A program made the position numbers and the translations under genes. From Apium graveolens (lineage: Eukaryota; Streptophyta; Magnoliopsida; Apiales; Apiaceae), in NCBI RefSeq assembly GCF_009905375.1, contig NC_133656.1, forward strand, positions 230,915,739-230,979,738: a DNA stretch of 64,000 nucleotides, read 5' to 3'. Positions within the stretch are counted from its first letter, which is position 1. Every line of letters starts with the position of its first letter. The notes beneath the pieces are model-generated. The model worked only from the letters and a program-made list of their open reading frames with translations. It was not told where the DNA came from and searched no databases. Positions 36,579-48,870 of this stretch are shown here, piece after piece.

Positions 36579-38598
36579 ATGGATAACGGTACTAACAGAA
36601 AACGTGAATTGCCCAACATTCTACATCGAGTGTGTAAGTATCATGTCACATTGTTATACATTACACAATAAAACGTTCTTATTGTGTTCAAGGTCATAAT
36701 ATAAGTTTCGTTCACTTTTGGATATGTAGTTAGTTACGAAACAATATTGACAAAAGAGTATTCACACCCTCCAAAGGATATTACGTCAATACGGAACATG
36801 ATTGATCAGTGCAAGTGTTTATGATGTCTCAAAAATTTAATATGTTCATAGGCTTTCATTTCGAATATACTAATTTCAACAGCCTATATATGAGCAGATC
36901 AGCCCCCCCAACCGCATGGATCAGACCATGACACGTTAAGAGGACCGGATAATAGTATGTTTTACATAGCATATGTCTGTTTTTACCCATATGTTATATG
37001 AATCTTCTTAATGTTATTTCTGTGCTTTTGTAGGCATCACGTTGAAATAAGACGCAAAATCACACAGATAATTGGCGACCAAAAAGCGTAAACATATTGG
37101 TGGTTATGATCTTCCTCAAATGCAAAAATTGCAGTCTACACAATTGTCTCCAAATACACCTGCTGGTAATAACTCAAATTGTATGATATATTACATGCTG
37201 AAGTATGACAAATACGGACATTTCACTCTTAACATTATTATATAAATTATAGAGAGACTTCTGCAACTGTTTCGAATCCCCAATCCTACTACACCATTAT
37301 CCCCATTATCAGACAAATTGAAGATTTATGGGAGGATTCCCTTGGCAGAAAAATCAGATGCGAGGATTGATACATGCTATCGAGTAACGTCACATTTTGC
37401 TAGGAAGCACGCTGAGTTAATACCCTATAAGTGGAATCTTACGTATTCGCGTAATCATGTTGCTGTAAATTCATTGTTCAGTTCTAATTTTTTATGTTTA
37501 TAATTACGTGCAGGGAAGACTGTTCAAATGCTGAAAGAAAATATGCCACCGCAGAACACATTGCCGCCACATAACATATGTCAAACAAAACCTTACACAC
37601 CAATCGGTATTTCTGAATTCCTACTTTCAAACATAACCTATTTTAGGCTACAGCTTAAGATAATATAATTTTAATTATGTTTATAGTTGCAAATAAGGTG
37701 TGCCCGACCAAGTCAGTTAAACCATTTGCACGAAATACAAAGTCAAGTGTGAGAAAATATGTCATTGACAATTTCACTCTATTATCACAGACCTTTAAAG
37801 TCAGCAAAAAAAGACAAACTGCACCTAAATTGGATTCGTTGAAAAATGGTAACAAATGTTTCTTCACAGTGCTTCATGTTTGGTAGATTATAAATTTGGT
37901 GCTTTCCCACTAACAACGTAGTTTTTACACAGCTATTAGAAATGTTACAATCCCGTACATATGCACACCGAAAAATGTTGAGCATAGAGCAGTGGGTGAT
38001 GATTGCACACCGACATTACCAACGAATAACATTTGTGAGTGTGTTGCTCTCACATTCATTTATGATATATGTTATCATTCAATTTATTAATGAATTTAAA
38101 TCTAAATTTATTGCAGTTGTGAACACAACACGTTCTGACACCTCTGTTCACGACACAAGTAATGTTAGTACATTTGTGGATAAAGGAAAGAAGGCTATTG
38201 AACTGGAACATGATCCAACTAGTAACTACAGTTGCTGCATTATATTGTACATAATTGTGTAGTAAAAGTGGCTAACTTTTATTCTTGGTTTATGTATATC
38301 TCCAGAGGTTGACCATTTATCAGACTTTGACAGTGATGTTAGTAAGGTTTTCTCTGACCAAGATAAAAAATGTAGTTAAAATTAACGGATAGACTACTGT
38401 CATTAAAATAGGCCTATTGTACTAATCGTAAATGTTGCAGAGAATTTGGAAGACTTCATATTTGAAATAAATGAAGAAATTGCAGATCGACTTGGGTGCC
38501 CACCCCGTAAATTACTTTTTAATGAGAACGAGGGTGAGGATCCACCGTATGATATTAACAATGACAATGGTCAGAAATTTTTAAGGACTACTACAGTA

Positions 38599-38631
<33 letters not shown>

Positions 38632-41600
38632 AACAGACACTTACAGTATACAAATATATATTACCGTTCATGGTAATGTTTTTCAGAGTTTTCCTATGTT
38701 GCAGGAATGCACAGTGATCAGTCTGATGGGGATTCGGAGGCAGGTAACTACCTTTTAAGTACTTTTTAATTAGTACTTAACCATATATCAGAAAATAATC
38801 CCCCAGTTAATGAATGGTATTTAATGGCAGAGATGGATGAAGATGTTCATATTCCTTCGTATGAAGATATGTCAGCTGTTGACACAGGTAAGCTGTCTCC
38901 AATAAAAGAATTCTCAGGCCATTTAAAGAATATTTTGAAAGAAATGTGATGATAACAGATTACATGTATATTATGCAGTTGTGAAGGAGTATGCGTCGCT
39001 AGGCCCTCCAAATGTGAAGTGTAGCTACTGTGACGCTTGGATGTGGAAGGAAGAACGTGTTAATAAGAGTGTAGTCCGTGGCACCCCTATTTTTTCTCTG
39101 TGCTGTGCGAAGGGTCAGATTAAACTATCGAAAGAGCCGCCAACCCCTTTTATTTGGCAGCTGCATACTGATAAAATAAAAGGTCAGAGATTTAAGGATG
39201 GAATGCAGTTGTATAATAGTATTTTTGCATTCACATCAACTGGTGGACGAGTTGATAATTCTATCAATAATAGGGGAGCACCATATATATACCGCTTAAA
39301 TGGACAGAACCATCATTTATTTGGTTCCTTAATCCTACCAGATAGTGAAGACCCCAAATTTTGCCAGTTATATATTTATGATATAGAAAATGAAATTAGT
39401 AATCGGCTCAGATGGGTAAATGTGGATGGTGGTGATCCAGTTGATGTTGAAATTGTAGAAGGTTTATCCGCCATGTTGGATGAAACTAACGAATTAGTGA
39501 AAGAATTTCGCACTGCACATGATCATTTTGAGAGTGATGATGTTCAAGATTTGGAAATCAGGCTGAAGGTTTGTAGAGCCGAAAATGGTCGTGAGAATCA
39601 TGTAGGTCCGTCTGATGAGGTAGCTGGTATAATGGTCGGAGACATAGATGATACTGATGGTTCTCGTGATATTATAATACATTCTCATATTAAAGGTTTG
39701 GAGAGAATTAGTGACATTCATCCCATGCTGATGGCGTTGCAGTACCCTCTATTGTTCCCTCATGGTGGAGATAGTTTTCACAAGAAAATTCCATTCGGAA
39801 AGGTTGATAACAAATCGCAGAAAAAAAGAGAAATGATTTCACAGAAAGAATATTATTCCTACAAATTCCAAGTTCGCACTAATGAAGGTAATTTTCTGTA
39901 CGTAATAGGATTTAATTTCCTGTCACTTCTAATACATCTCCCTCTGTTTAATATCCTGTTTACGTAAATACTTCTTTATTTGTAGGACTTACTCCCTGTT
40001 TGGGTGGTTGGCTTTACCAATAGTATGTTATAGACGCATTTTCCACAATTGAGCAAGCCCGTTTGTGGTGGTTCCGTACGAACCAGACAACCTTACGGTC
40101 TGAGTTGTATAGTAACATATAACGTAATTTAAATGAGGGTACTTCTGACTCCGCAAATACGGGTAAAGGTTTTATTCTTCCTGCCGGCTTTGTAGGATCA
40201 CGAAGATACATGCAGCAGAACTTTCAAGACGCACTAGCAGTTTGTCGCCATATAGGCCATCCAGACATTTTTTTCACAATGACAATGAATCCTTTATGGG
40301 ACGAAGTAATCAAAATGATGAAACTGCTTCCACATTGTCAACCACAGAATTCCCCTGATGTAATGGCACGTGTTTTCAGACTTAAACTTGATCAGCTTAT
40401 TGATGATATTAAGAAGGAAAACTACTTTGGTACTTGCCTCGGAGGTACTTCTTTCCTAAACCTCAATATATACTCTTTAATTCTTTTTGGTTGTCTGGAG
40501 AATTACATTACAACTTTATATTTGTCCCGACAGTTATGTACATTGTAGAGTTCCAAAAAAGAGGACTCCCGCATGTACACATGCTCATATGGTTGGATGC
40601 TGCTTCAAAGCTTAATTTGCAAGCAAATGTTGATAAGTTTATTTCAGCAAAAATCCCAGATCCAGAAATAGATCATGTTGGTTACGCGGCTGTAAATACT
40701 TTCATGGTACATGGACCATGTGGTAAAGAATTCCCTAAATCCCCGTACATGAAGCAACATAAATGTACCCGACATTTTCCCAAAAAGTATGTTCATTTTG
40801 AAATAGATTTAGCACCACAATCCTTGGTCGCAAATTATAATGGAACTGTTTTGTTTTTTTGTTAATGTTACAACTTAAAATATCTGATTTTCAGGTACTG
40901 TAACTCTAAAACATTTGATCAGTCGGGTTTTCCAATATATAAAAGGCGGCAGACAAATATCATCGTTTCAAAAGGAAAGGCAAATCTAGATAATCAATGG
41001 GTTGTACCTTACAACCACGATTTATTGGTTAAATACCAATGTCATATTAATGTTGAGATTTGTGCTCATGCCCGTAGTCTCAAATATCTCTTTAAGTACT
41101 GCCTTAAAGGGCATGATAGAGCTATAGTAGAAATCAGAGGTAAGAAAAGATAATCCAACAACGGAGAGGCATTTGATCAATGTGAGGATGAGATTCAATC
41201 CTTCTTTGATGGGAGGTACATATGTGGATGTGAAGCCGCATACCACATATTTGGTTTCAATATACATTACAGGTCTTTAATTGTGCAACGCCTTTCTTTT
41301 CATTTGGATGGGAATAAATATTGTACCTATCGCGCAAATGAAGCACTACCAAAAGTTGCAGAAAGGGAGAGGGTCAAACTCACACAATTAGAAGCATTCT
41401 TTCTTCTTAATGCCAGTGATAGTAATGCCAACAAATACCTATATGATGAGATACCACAACATTATGTATGGAATGATGCAGATCATATATGGAACCCGAG
41501 GAAGCGTGGTACAAAAATTAGTCGGTTGTCTTACACACATCACAGTGCGGGGGAATTGTGGTTTTTAAGACTTCTGTTGACGAAGGTGCGTGGTCCTACT

Positions 41601-43638
41601 TCGTTCGAGTCATTAAGGACAGTAAATGGACATATCTTTGAAACATTTCAAGGAGCATGTAAGGAGTTAGGCATGTTGGACGATGACAATGAATGGCATC
41701 AAGTCCTAAGTCAGTGTTCAGAAAGTGGGTTTCCACCGCAGATTAGGCAGCTTTTTGTCCACATCATGGTTAACTGTAAAGTCTCAGACTTGCGTGATTT
41801 ATGGGAAAAGCATTGGACATATATGGTTGATGACATTTTGTTGAAGCAACAGAAGTTGACTGGGAATCGACATTTGATGCTTAATGAGAAACAACAACAA
41901 TATTATGCTCTTGCAGGTAATCCCTTACTAATCATTATATAATGGTGTTAATGTTTATTTCTACCTATTCTACAAAACAGAAGATACTAACTTCATGCAT
42001 GTTCATGTTATTAATAGAAATTCACACATTATTGAAGACAATTGGGAAATCGCTGAAAGACTTCATTCAGATGCCTCAACCTCCAAATTCTTATCTAGAC
42101 TGTAATGTTAACAATTTGATTATTGAAGAGACAAGTTACAAAATTGCTGAAATGAAGAAGGAATTCCAACACCTTTTTTCAACTTACAACAAAGAGCAGT
42201 TGGAAGTTTATAGTGCGGTAATGAAATCAGTGGAAAAAAATGAAAGAGGTGTTTTTTTTGTTTATGGCAGTGGGGGTTGTGGTAAAACGTTCTTGTGGAG
42301 AACTTTGATTTTTAAGTTGAGGTCAGAGTGTAAGATTGTCTTGCCGGTTGCGTCTTCAGGAATTGATGCCACTTTAATGCCTGGAGGACGTACGACTCAT
42401 TCAAGGTTCAAAATTCCAATTGTCATTGATGAGCATTCCATGTGTTCTATATCTCATACATCGGACATAACAAATTTAATTAAGAGGACAAATCTGATCA
42501 TTTGGGATGAAGCTCCGATGCAATATCGTTACGCATTCGAGTGTCTTGACCGTTCATTGAGGGATATCATGAAGGCAGTACATCCAAACAGATTCCACAT
42601 GCCATTTGGAGGTATTACCATAGTTTTAGGCGGTGATCTCCGCCAAATAATACCTGTAATTCCAAGAGCTTCAAGAGGTGAAGTTGTTGCAGCATCAATT
42701 ACAAGATCAAAGTTATGGAAAATAGCTAAGGTGTTCAAACTATTGCACAACATGCGACTTCACAAAGGAAAAAATGAAGAGGAAGTAAAAGCTTTGTCAG
42801 ATTTTGCACAGTGGGGTTTTGCAGATTGGTGATGGAAAGGTTGGTCCAGCAGCACACAGTAACCGGGATTATGTTGAAGATGATATTGCCATACCTAAAC
42901 AATTCTGCCACCTAAATGCAACAAACTCAGTTGATGCAATGATTGAAAGTGCATTTCCAAATTTCCTAGACAACTTCCAGGATGCAGATTATTTAAGTGA
43001 TAGGGCGATATTAACACCAACAAACGTAACTTTTGCCAAAGTTAACGGTATTATTGTTGAGAAAATTCCGGGTCTGTGGACACAACTGAAGATTATCTTG
43101 GTTCAAAAAGTGACTAGTTGGCATCTTTTCCGCCAGAGTATCTCAACTCAATCAACATTCCTGGATTGCCGCTGCATGAATTAAAATTAAAAGTGGGTGT
43201 CATTGTCATGTTGATGCAAAATCTCAACCAAACACTAGGACTGTGTAACGACATGAGGATGATGGTCACCAAATGTCTACAACATTGTGTTGAGTGTGAG
43301 GTCATAGCTGGGCAATACAAGGGCACTAAACATTTCATCCCAATAATGGAATTGGCACTAACGGAGACTAAGCTGCCTTTCAAGCTATGCAGGAAACAAA
43401 TGTCTTTGCAAGTATGCTATGTAATGACTATAAACAAAGCGCAGGGTCAGTCACTGAATAAGTTGCCTTATATCTACCAAGAGGAGTGTTCACTCACGGA
43501 CAGTTGTATGTGGTTGTAAGTCGCGTAACTTCATCGCAGGGCCTTAAACTTTTTATTGATGATGAAGATGGTAATAGTACCTACATTACTCAGAATGTGG
43601 TATACAAAGAGATCTTCTATAATTTGCCTGTTATATAA
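36579..43638 (+). pseudogene. Helitron Rep/helicase, multi-exon, inactivated
   Basis: ATG at 36579 (MDNGTNRKRELPN) opens small exons. A Helitron_like_N exon spans about 38980-39887. The Rep domain follows in 39986-40444 (GHPDIFFTMTMNPLWDE) and from 40534, with the HUH metal motif (LPHVHMLIWL, about 40567); the paired tyrosines lie in KYLFKYCLKGH at about 41080. Pif1-type helicase: Walker A GSGGCGKT (42266-42289), Walker B LIIWDEAP, GGDLRQIIPVI, and late motif TINKAQGQSL at about 43428. The end is NVVYKEIFYNLPVI, stop at 43638. Lesions: in-frame TAG at 40021 and TAA at 40120, an extra G at about 42812, a lost segment at about 43080-43115, and a frameshift at about 43460. The protein would nick, transfer and unwind DNA; this copy cannot. 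Confidence 0.9.
38598..38626. repeat. (TA)n tract in a Rep/helicase intron
   Basis: About 14 TA units lie just after an exon-like frame ending near 38595. It is simple sequence. Confidence 0.7.
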
Positions 43639-44285
43639 CTTAATTTCATGTACTGTACAGACTAGCATGTTAGTCATTCAGTACAAGGGTTCAACATTTA
43701 GTTCATAGGTTATGACAATGTTGGGCATATTTTATTGTAATGGAAATCCTTTTGTACTTAATCAGTGGTTCATATATGTAAGCAGTTAGTGTCCCATTAT
43801 TTTGTAAAACTGCAAACCTAAAGTAAATAAAAAATTTTAAGCAATGACAAACAAAATCTAGAGCTATCATAATTTCAAAATAATGTATTTCTTATAATTT
43901 TAGTCTTAAATTTCACAAGAAGATAACATTTTTAAGACAATAAGTCAATCACTCATATCCATAAAAAATTTATCTTTCCAAAATAAAACTTAAAGTTATA
44001 TTAATGTGGTTTATTTAAACATGGGCTGAAATAGTTAACAAATAGTAATAACAAATGTCTGAGTTAGTACAATAATTGAGGTGTTTCTTATTTTGCATGT
44101 CATCTTACTTCCATTTACTTTACCAAAGGTCTTAGGTTTAAGAAAGAGCCATCTTCCCAAATTCAATAACAGAGCAAGGTATGAAAGTTTAAGATGTTTC
44201 TCTAATTGCAGTTTTTTATTAAATATTTGTAATGACAGCTGACCATTAGGTTTATTTTGTCATAATAAAGGTACGAACTGTAGTA
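43639..44285. other. Spacer between helicase and RPA genes
   Basis: AT-rich, no reading frame of interest. It presumably holds the helicase 3' end and the promoter/leader of the RPA gene that starts at 44286. No specific site could be assigned. Confidence 0.4.
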
Positions 44286-46645
44286 ATGGCTTTCTACAAA
44301 TTTGACAGCTTGGAGTTGCTCAATGACTCCAAAGAGGAGTGGAGAATCAGAGTTCGAGCACAAACTCTGTGGAAAGGAATCAACCGTCAAACCGGAGAGA
44401 TTCGAGGTTATAATGTCATTTTCTGCGATGACTATGTAAGTACCACTAAATTGTAATACAATTTCATAATTCATGACAGTATAACCTCAGTTTGGTAGTA
44501 ATGTATTCTAAATGAACATATATAGGGGTCAAAAATACATGCTTTTATAGCGGTAAACCTAGTTCCAAAATTTGAACCAATTCTGAAGGAAGGAGAGATT
44601 TATATTGTAGAAATGTTCAATGTAAAGACTTACAATGGAGATGAAACTAATCGACCTATTCGTAATGAGAAGCATATCTACTTTTTAAATGAAATGGAAA
44701 TGCAAAAAGATGTGATTCCTGGATTACAAATTCCCGCGTTTAGTTTTGATTTCTATGATTTGGAGGAGTGCGACTGTTTAAAAGACGACAACCATTTTCT
44801 GACAGGTTATTTTTTTTGGTTAATAACGGCCTCATAGTTTCTTCATGAACCTAGAGATTCATTAATAGACATATATATGATGCAATTTTGTAGATATGAT
44901 TGGTGTGATAGAGGATGTACATCCTAGAGCCAATTACAATAAAGATGGTGAGGACAAATCACATGTCGCACTGACCATAACCAATGGAAGGTATGCTTAT
45001 TACATTGTTTCCTGTGGAAGGGTTTTTTAGGATAATTTTCATGCATAAACAAAAGAATTGAATCCCATCAATACATTTGTAGGACCACAATCAATGTTAC
45101 ACTCTTCAATCAGTTTGGTGATTCATTTCTACAACAGTATGAAAACATGAAAGAAAGACCAGTGATCATTATAATAGCATGTGGAAAAGTCAGTGAGTGG
45201 AAAAGTAAGATTAATATCACTTTACTCATTTATTGGCCTTATGTTCAAACATTTCACTTACATATCATTTTCAACGTAGATGTAATCTATATCACAAATT
45301 TCCCTGCAACAAGAATATACTTAAATGTCGACCATACTGTTGTCAGTGGAATGAGGCTAAGGTATTATCCAAATTAAGTAGTAGCTGTCAGCTTTAACCA
45401 ATAACAAATTTGAACTTACATTACTCATTTCTTGAAATAAATTACAGATATGCCAAGTCTGAATTTTATATAATGGACATGGACGAGGAAGATGATTGTA
45501 TAGAGGTACCGACTATGAAAGTGAACGAGTTGATAAAGTTGAACGAGTCTTTTGTTTTGGTAAGCTATGCAGACAAAAATAACTACTATCACCACAATTT
45601 TATTAGGTTAGGTTACATTGTTATACCCTATATTTAAACCTGCAACGATTCGTCACATACTATATGTTACAATGTCTTATAGAAGAAAGTAATTTGCCAA
45701 GTTACTGTCAAAAAATTTGACGAGAAAATGAATTGGTATACACCATTCTGTCTCAAATGTGAGAAAGACCTGAAGTTGGTTGATGAAGTTTATAGTTGTT
45801 GTGGCCGATCTGTTCCTTATCCGGACATAAGGTTTGCCTAAATGTTGTGACATTTGTCCCTACCAATTGTAATTTATGTATGATAACTTTGATTTGTACA
45901 TAATCATATTGTGTCTGAGACATGTTTCGTTTATACACTTTATGCAGTGATGCTACTGGATGTGTCCCAATAGTGTGGCCAGATGATGAGGTAACTCGAA
46001 TTTTGGGGAGAATTGTATACGAAGTTGATGCAGATCACACGGAGGTAATACACTAAACTGCACTAACATCAATGGTGTTTTCCACATTTGATATTTCATC
46101 TAACAAATGTTACAAACTCAGGTAAAAGGTTTAAAAGTGATTCCTGACATTTTAAGGACCCTGGAGAAGAAGAAATACAATATCACTATTGATTTAACTG
46201 ACAAAAATCTCAAAGAAGGATCCAAGGTCTTCTATGTAACTTACATCTCAGAACCAGTAGAGATCACTGACAACCACTCTCCATCACATAAACAACCTGT
46301 TCAACTGCAACAAACAGAACTTACAAATATAAGTACATAATTCTTAAATGTTGTTTCACATGACCATGTTCTCTAACAATATTTCTATTCATAGGTGACT
46401 GATAAACAAGGTTCAAGCAACAACTTCAGCCCACCAACAGTGGTCTCAACGAATCGTACCCGACCAAGGTTGAATGTCGAACCACTACAATACAATCAAG
46501 ACCACCAAGATAAACAACCAAATTTTAAGAACATCAAAATTGAAAAGGTAACAGAACTATATCTTTTTAATAAAACCACAAACAAATTATGCCAATGCCT
46601 TATACTTATTTACATGATTAATATATGTTGCAGCCATTAGGCTAG
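44286..46645 (+). CDS. Helitron RPA70-like single-strand DNA-binding protein A
   Basis: Exon 1 44286-44435 (MAFYKFDSLELLN...WRIRVRAQTLWKG) ends at GTAAG. Later exons, each bounded by AG and GT, carry HAFIAVNLVPKFEPILKEGEIY and FNVKTYNGDETNRPI (first OB fold), MIGVIEDVHPRANYN, TINVTLFNQFGD..PVIIIIACGKVSEWK and RIYLNVDHT (second OB fold). Then comes a zinc-ribbon third OB fold: FCLKCEKDLKLVDEVYSCCG at about 45750-45800. RPA70 coats single-stranded DNA in replication and repair; plant Helitrons commonly carry such genes. I saw no stop or shift in the exons traced. The end is uncertain: the last exon stops at 46340 (TAA), or splices on to a TAG at 46645 through a Pro/Asn/Gln-rich tail. Confidence 0.8.
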
Positions 46646-47137
46646 GGTACAATGAAGATGAACCAAAGAAGAAAGGAAACATATATTGCACAAGAATATC
46701 AACATTCCATATTTTGTATATATAAGAACGGTTCCTTTGGTTCAAATTTTTATTCCCTACACTGTAACATATACAATTTCATGTTACATGCAAATTTATA
46801 ATCCCTTATATTTACCAAATTCATGGCTGCAACATCACAGTAGAAATGATGTTTAATATCTACATTAAAAACTGCAAAGAAAATCATCTACTGGAAATGA
46901 TTAGTAATATATAAAACCTGCACCATCTATTTAATTATAAGATATAGAGTTGACAAGTAACATTACTAATATAACCTGCACCAATACAAATTGAAATACA
47001 GCTGATGCAAAATTAATTAGATAAACCAACTAACAAGAGCAGAATTAAATTTCATTTACCTACCACCATCACATAGCATAAAGACTATTCCCTTAACAAT
47101 TGGCAAGACCACATAAATTCTTAAACACACAGAAACC
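46646..47137. other. Spacer between the two RPA genes
   Basis: AT-rich and without a supported reading frame. It separates the TAG of the first RPA gene from the ATG of the second and presumably contains the second gene's promoter. Confidence 0.4.
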
Positions 47138-47603
47138 ATGTCAGCCATGGATTTTGATTCTTTGAGAAATGTTCATAAGGGAAGAACCGATTGGAAGATT
47201 AGAGTACTTGTAATAAGAGAATGGCGTGGGGTTACAACCACTGGGATTGTCTTCAAAACAATCAACTACCTCTTCGTGGATAACAAGGTAATTTGATTTT
47301 GCAACCGATTTGTTTTCCAACATACAATGTTAAATTCTTCATATCTAACCACATCAGTACAAATACATGTCTCAGAATTGCAGGATGCACGCATTTGTAC
47401 CGGTTGCTTTTGTAGAAAAAATCTCCAGACTTATTATGGAGGGAAATGTGTACATGATTAAAAATTTCCAAGTGAAAGAATATACAGAGAAGGACAAGTA
47501 CCGACCAGTCCAGATGGAGCAGCAAATAATTTTCACCGCTGATACCAAAGTGAAAGAAGTGGATGAGAAAAGCATTTTCATACCAAAAAATAGCTTCGAC
47601 CTG

Positions 47604-48682
47604 TGTTATTCCTAGTGGACTAACAATGAGATTTACAGAAGGGGGGTTGAATGTAAATCTCAAAACTTTTTCAAGTTTTGAGCAGTTTATGAAAGTTGTG
47701 TGTTCAAGAAGAACAAGTGTGTGAATTGCTTTAAGCTAATACAGACAGATATATATTCAAGCACAAATGTAAAGAACACAACAGACCTTAAAAACTTTTC
47801 TGGTGGATTTGTTGTTCCACCAGAGATGGTATTTTAGAAAATCTGTGATTAAACAATGTTGATCACAGCTGCATCCTAGTACAAACTAGATGAATTTTCT
47901 CTCAATATTTTTCTAAACAGCTCTGGAAAATCTCTCATCTAATTACTAGCTTCTACTTGGTTTATATATTACCAAGTGTACAAGTGAAGAACAATATAAA
48001 ATACAGTAATAAAATAAGATCTTCACTTGCTTCTTTTCCTGTTCACTCCAGTACTTTGTTGACTATTGCATCTTTGTACTAGAGAAGAACGGCTGCTTTT
48101 TCTGTTGTTCCTGAAATTCGGCTACCACATCTCAGTTGTCTCTATCAACCCATGTACCTCTGTTTGTAGGTACAACTACCCCTTATCAACGGCTAATCAT
48201 CAGAACATCCGTTGAAGCTTTCATCCGTTGATGCACTCATCCGTTGAAGGATGTTATCCGTTGAAGCTTTCATCCGTTGATGCACTCATCCGTTGAAGGA
48301 TGTTATCCGTTGATGACTTTATCCGTTGAAGCTTTAGAGACATCCGTTGAAGCTTAGCTTCTCATCCGTTGAAGGTCTTTAAGTCATCCGTTGATACCAC
48401 TTCACTTATACAAAATTACAAGGCATGAAGTATTTACAATTGGCCTTCCTATCTGCATATCATCTAGTAGTCAACATGACTCATAGTTTCTCTCAACTTC
48501 CAAGAATTACATTTTAAATACAGAGACTGAAATATGCTACAACACTAGACTTATTTCTAAGTAAAGCTACACCATCAACGGATAGCCAAAGTGGTCTTAT
48601 CCGTTGAGGCTACAGACACTAAATTTCTACTTAAGTATTTTGTTAAACATATCATCAAACTAATGCACATACAATCCTAACA
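47604..48682 (-). repeat. 3' LTR of the young SIRE element
   Basis: 1,079 bp from TGTTATTCCTAG to AATCCTAACA. It contains 11 copies of ATCCGTTGA within about 48204-48397, partly as a duplicated block of about 49 bp, and two more at about 48578 and 48600. Differences noticed from the partner LTR: A versus G at about 48151 (CCATGTACC/CCATGTGCC), and A versus T in the last 10 bases. Confidence 0.95.
48204..48397. promoter_or_regulatory. ATCCGTTGA (CAACGGAT) repeat cluster in LTR U3
   Basis: Eleven copies in under 200 bp, followed alternately by AGC, TGC and AGG, at irregular short spacing. In element orientation this lies upstream of the TATA box, in U3. CAACGG fits the animal/plant MYB core YAACKG (established consensus), so a MYB-responsive enhancer is plausible but unproven. 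The same cluster is in the 5' LTR at about 60169-60362. Confidence 0.7.
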
Positions 48683-48693
48683 ATCTCCCCCTA
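48683..48693 (-). other. Polypurine tract of the young SIRE element
   Basis: The minus strand reads TAGGGGGAGAT directly against the 3' LTR. It primes plus-strand synthesis and confirms orientation and LTR edge. Confidence 0.88.
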
Positions 48694-48870
48694 TTTATGT
48701 CTATAAGAATTGTAGGCATAAATTCAGGGTTAACTTGATGATAACAAAACACTTAACAGATATATGAATTAAAACTAAGTAGAAATTTAAAAATGCTGCA
48801 AAAGTGTATGTACTAGGAGATAATTGAAGATTTACAGTGTTTCCAAGGACACTCCTTTAGTCTGAGCAAA

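Noticed and set aside
48204..48397. CRISPR-like array in the LTR (short repeats with short spacers)
   Set aside because: Repeats are 9 bp, spacing is 6-20 bp and irregular, both LTRs carry it, and the genome is plant nuclear.
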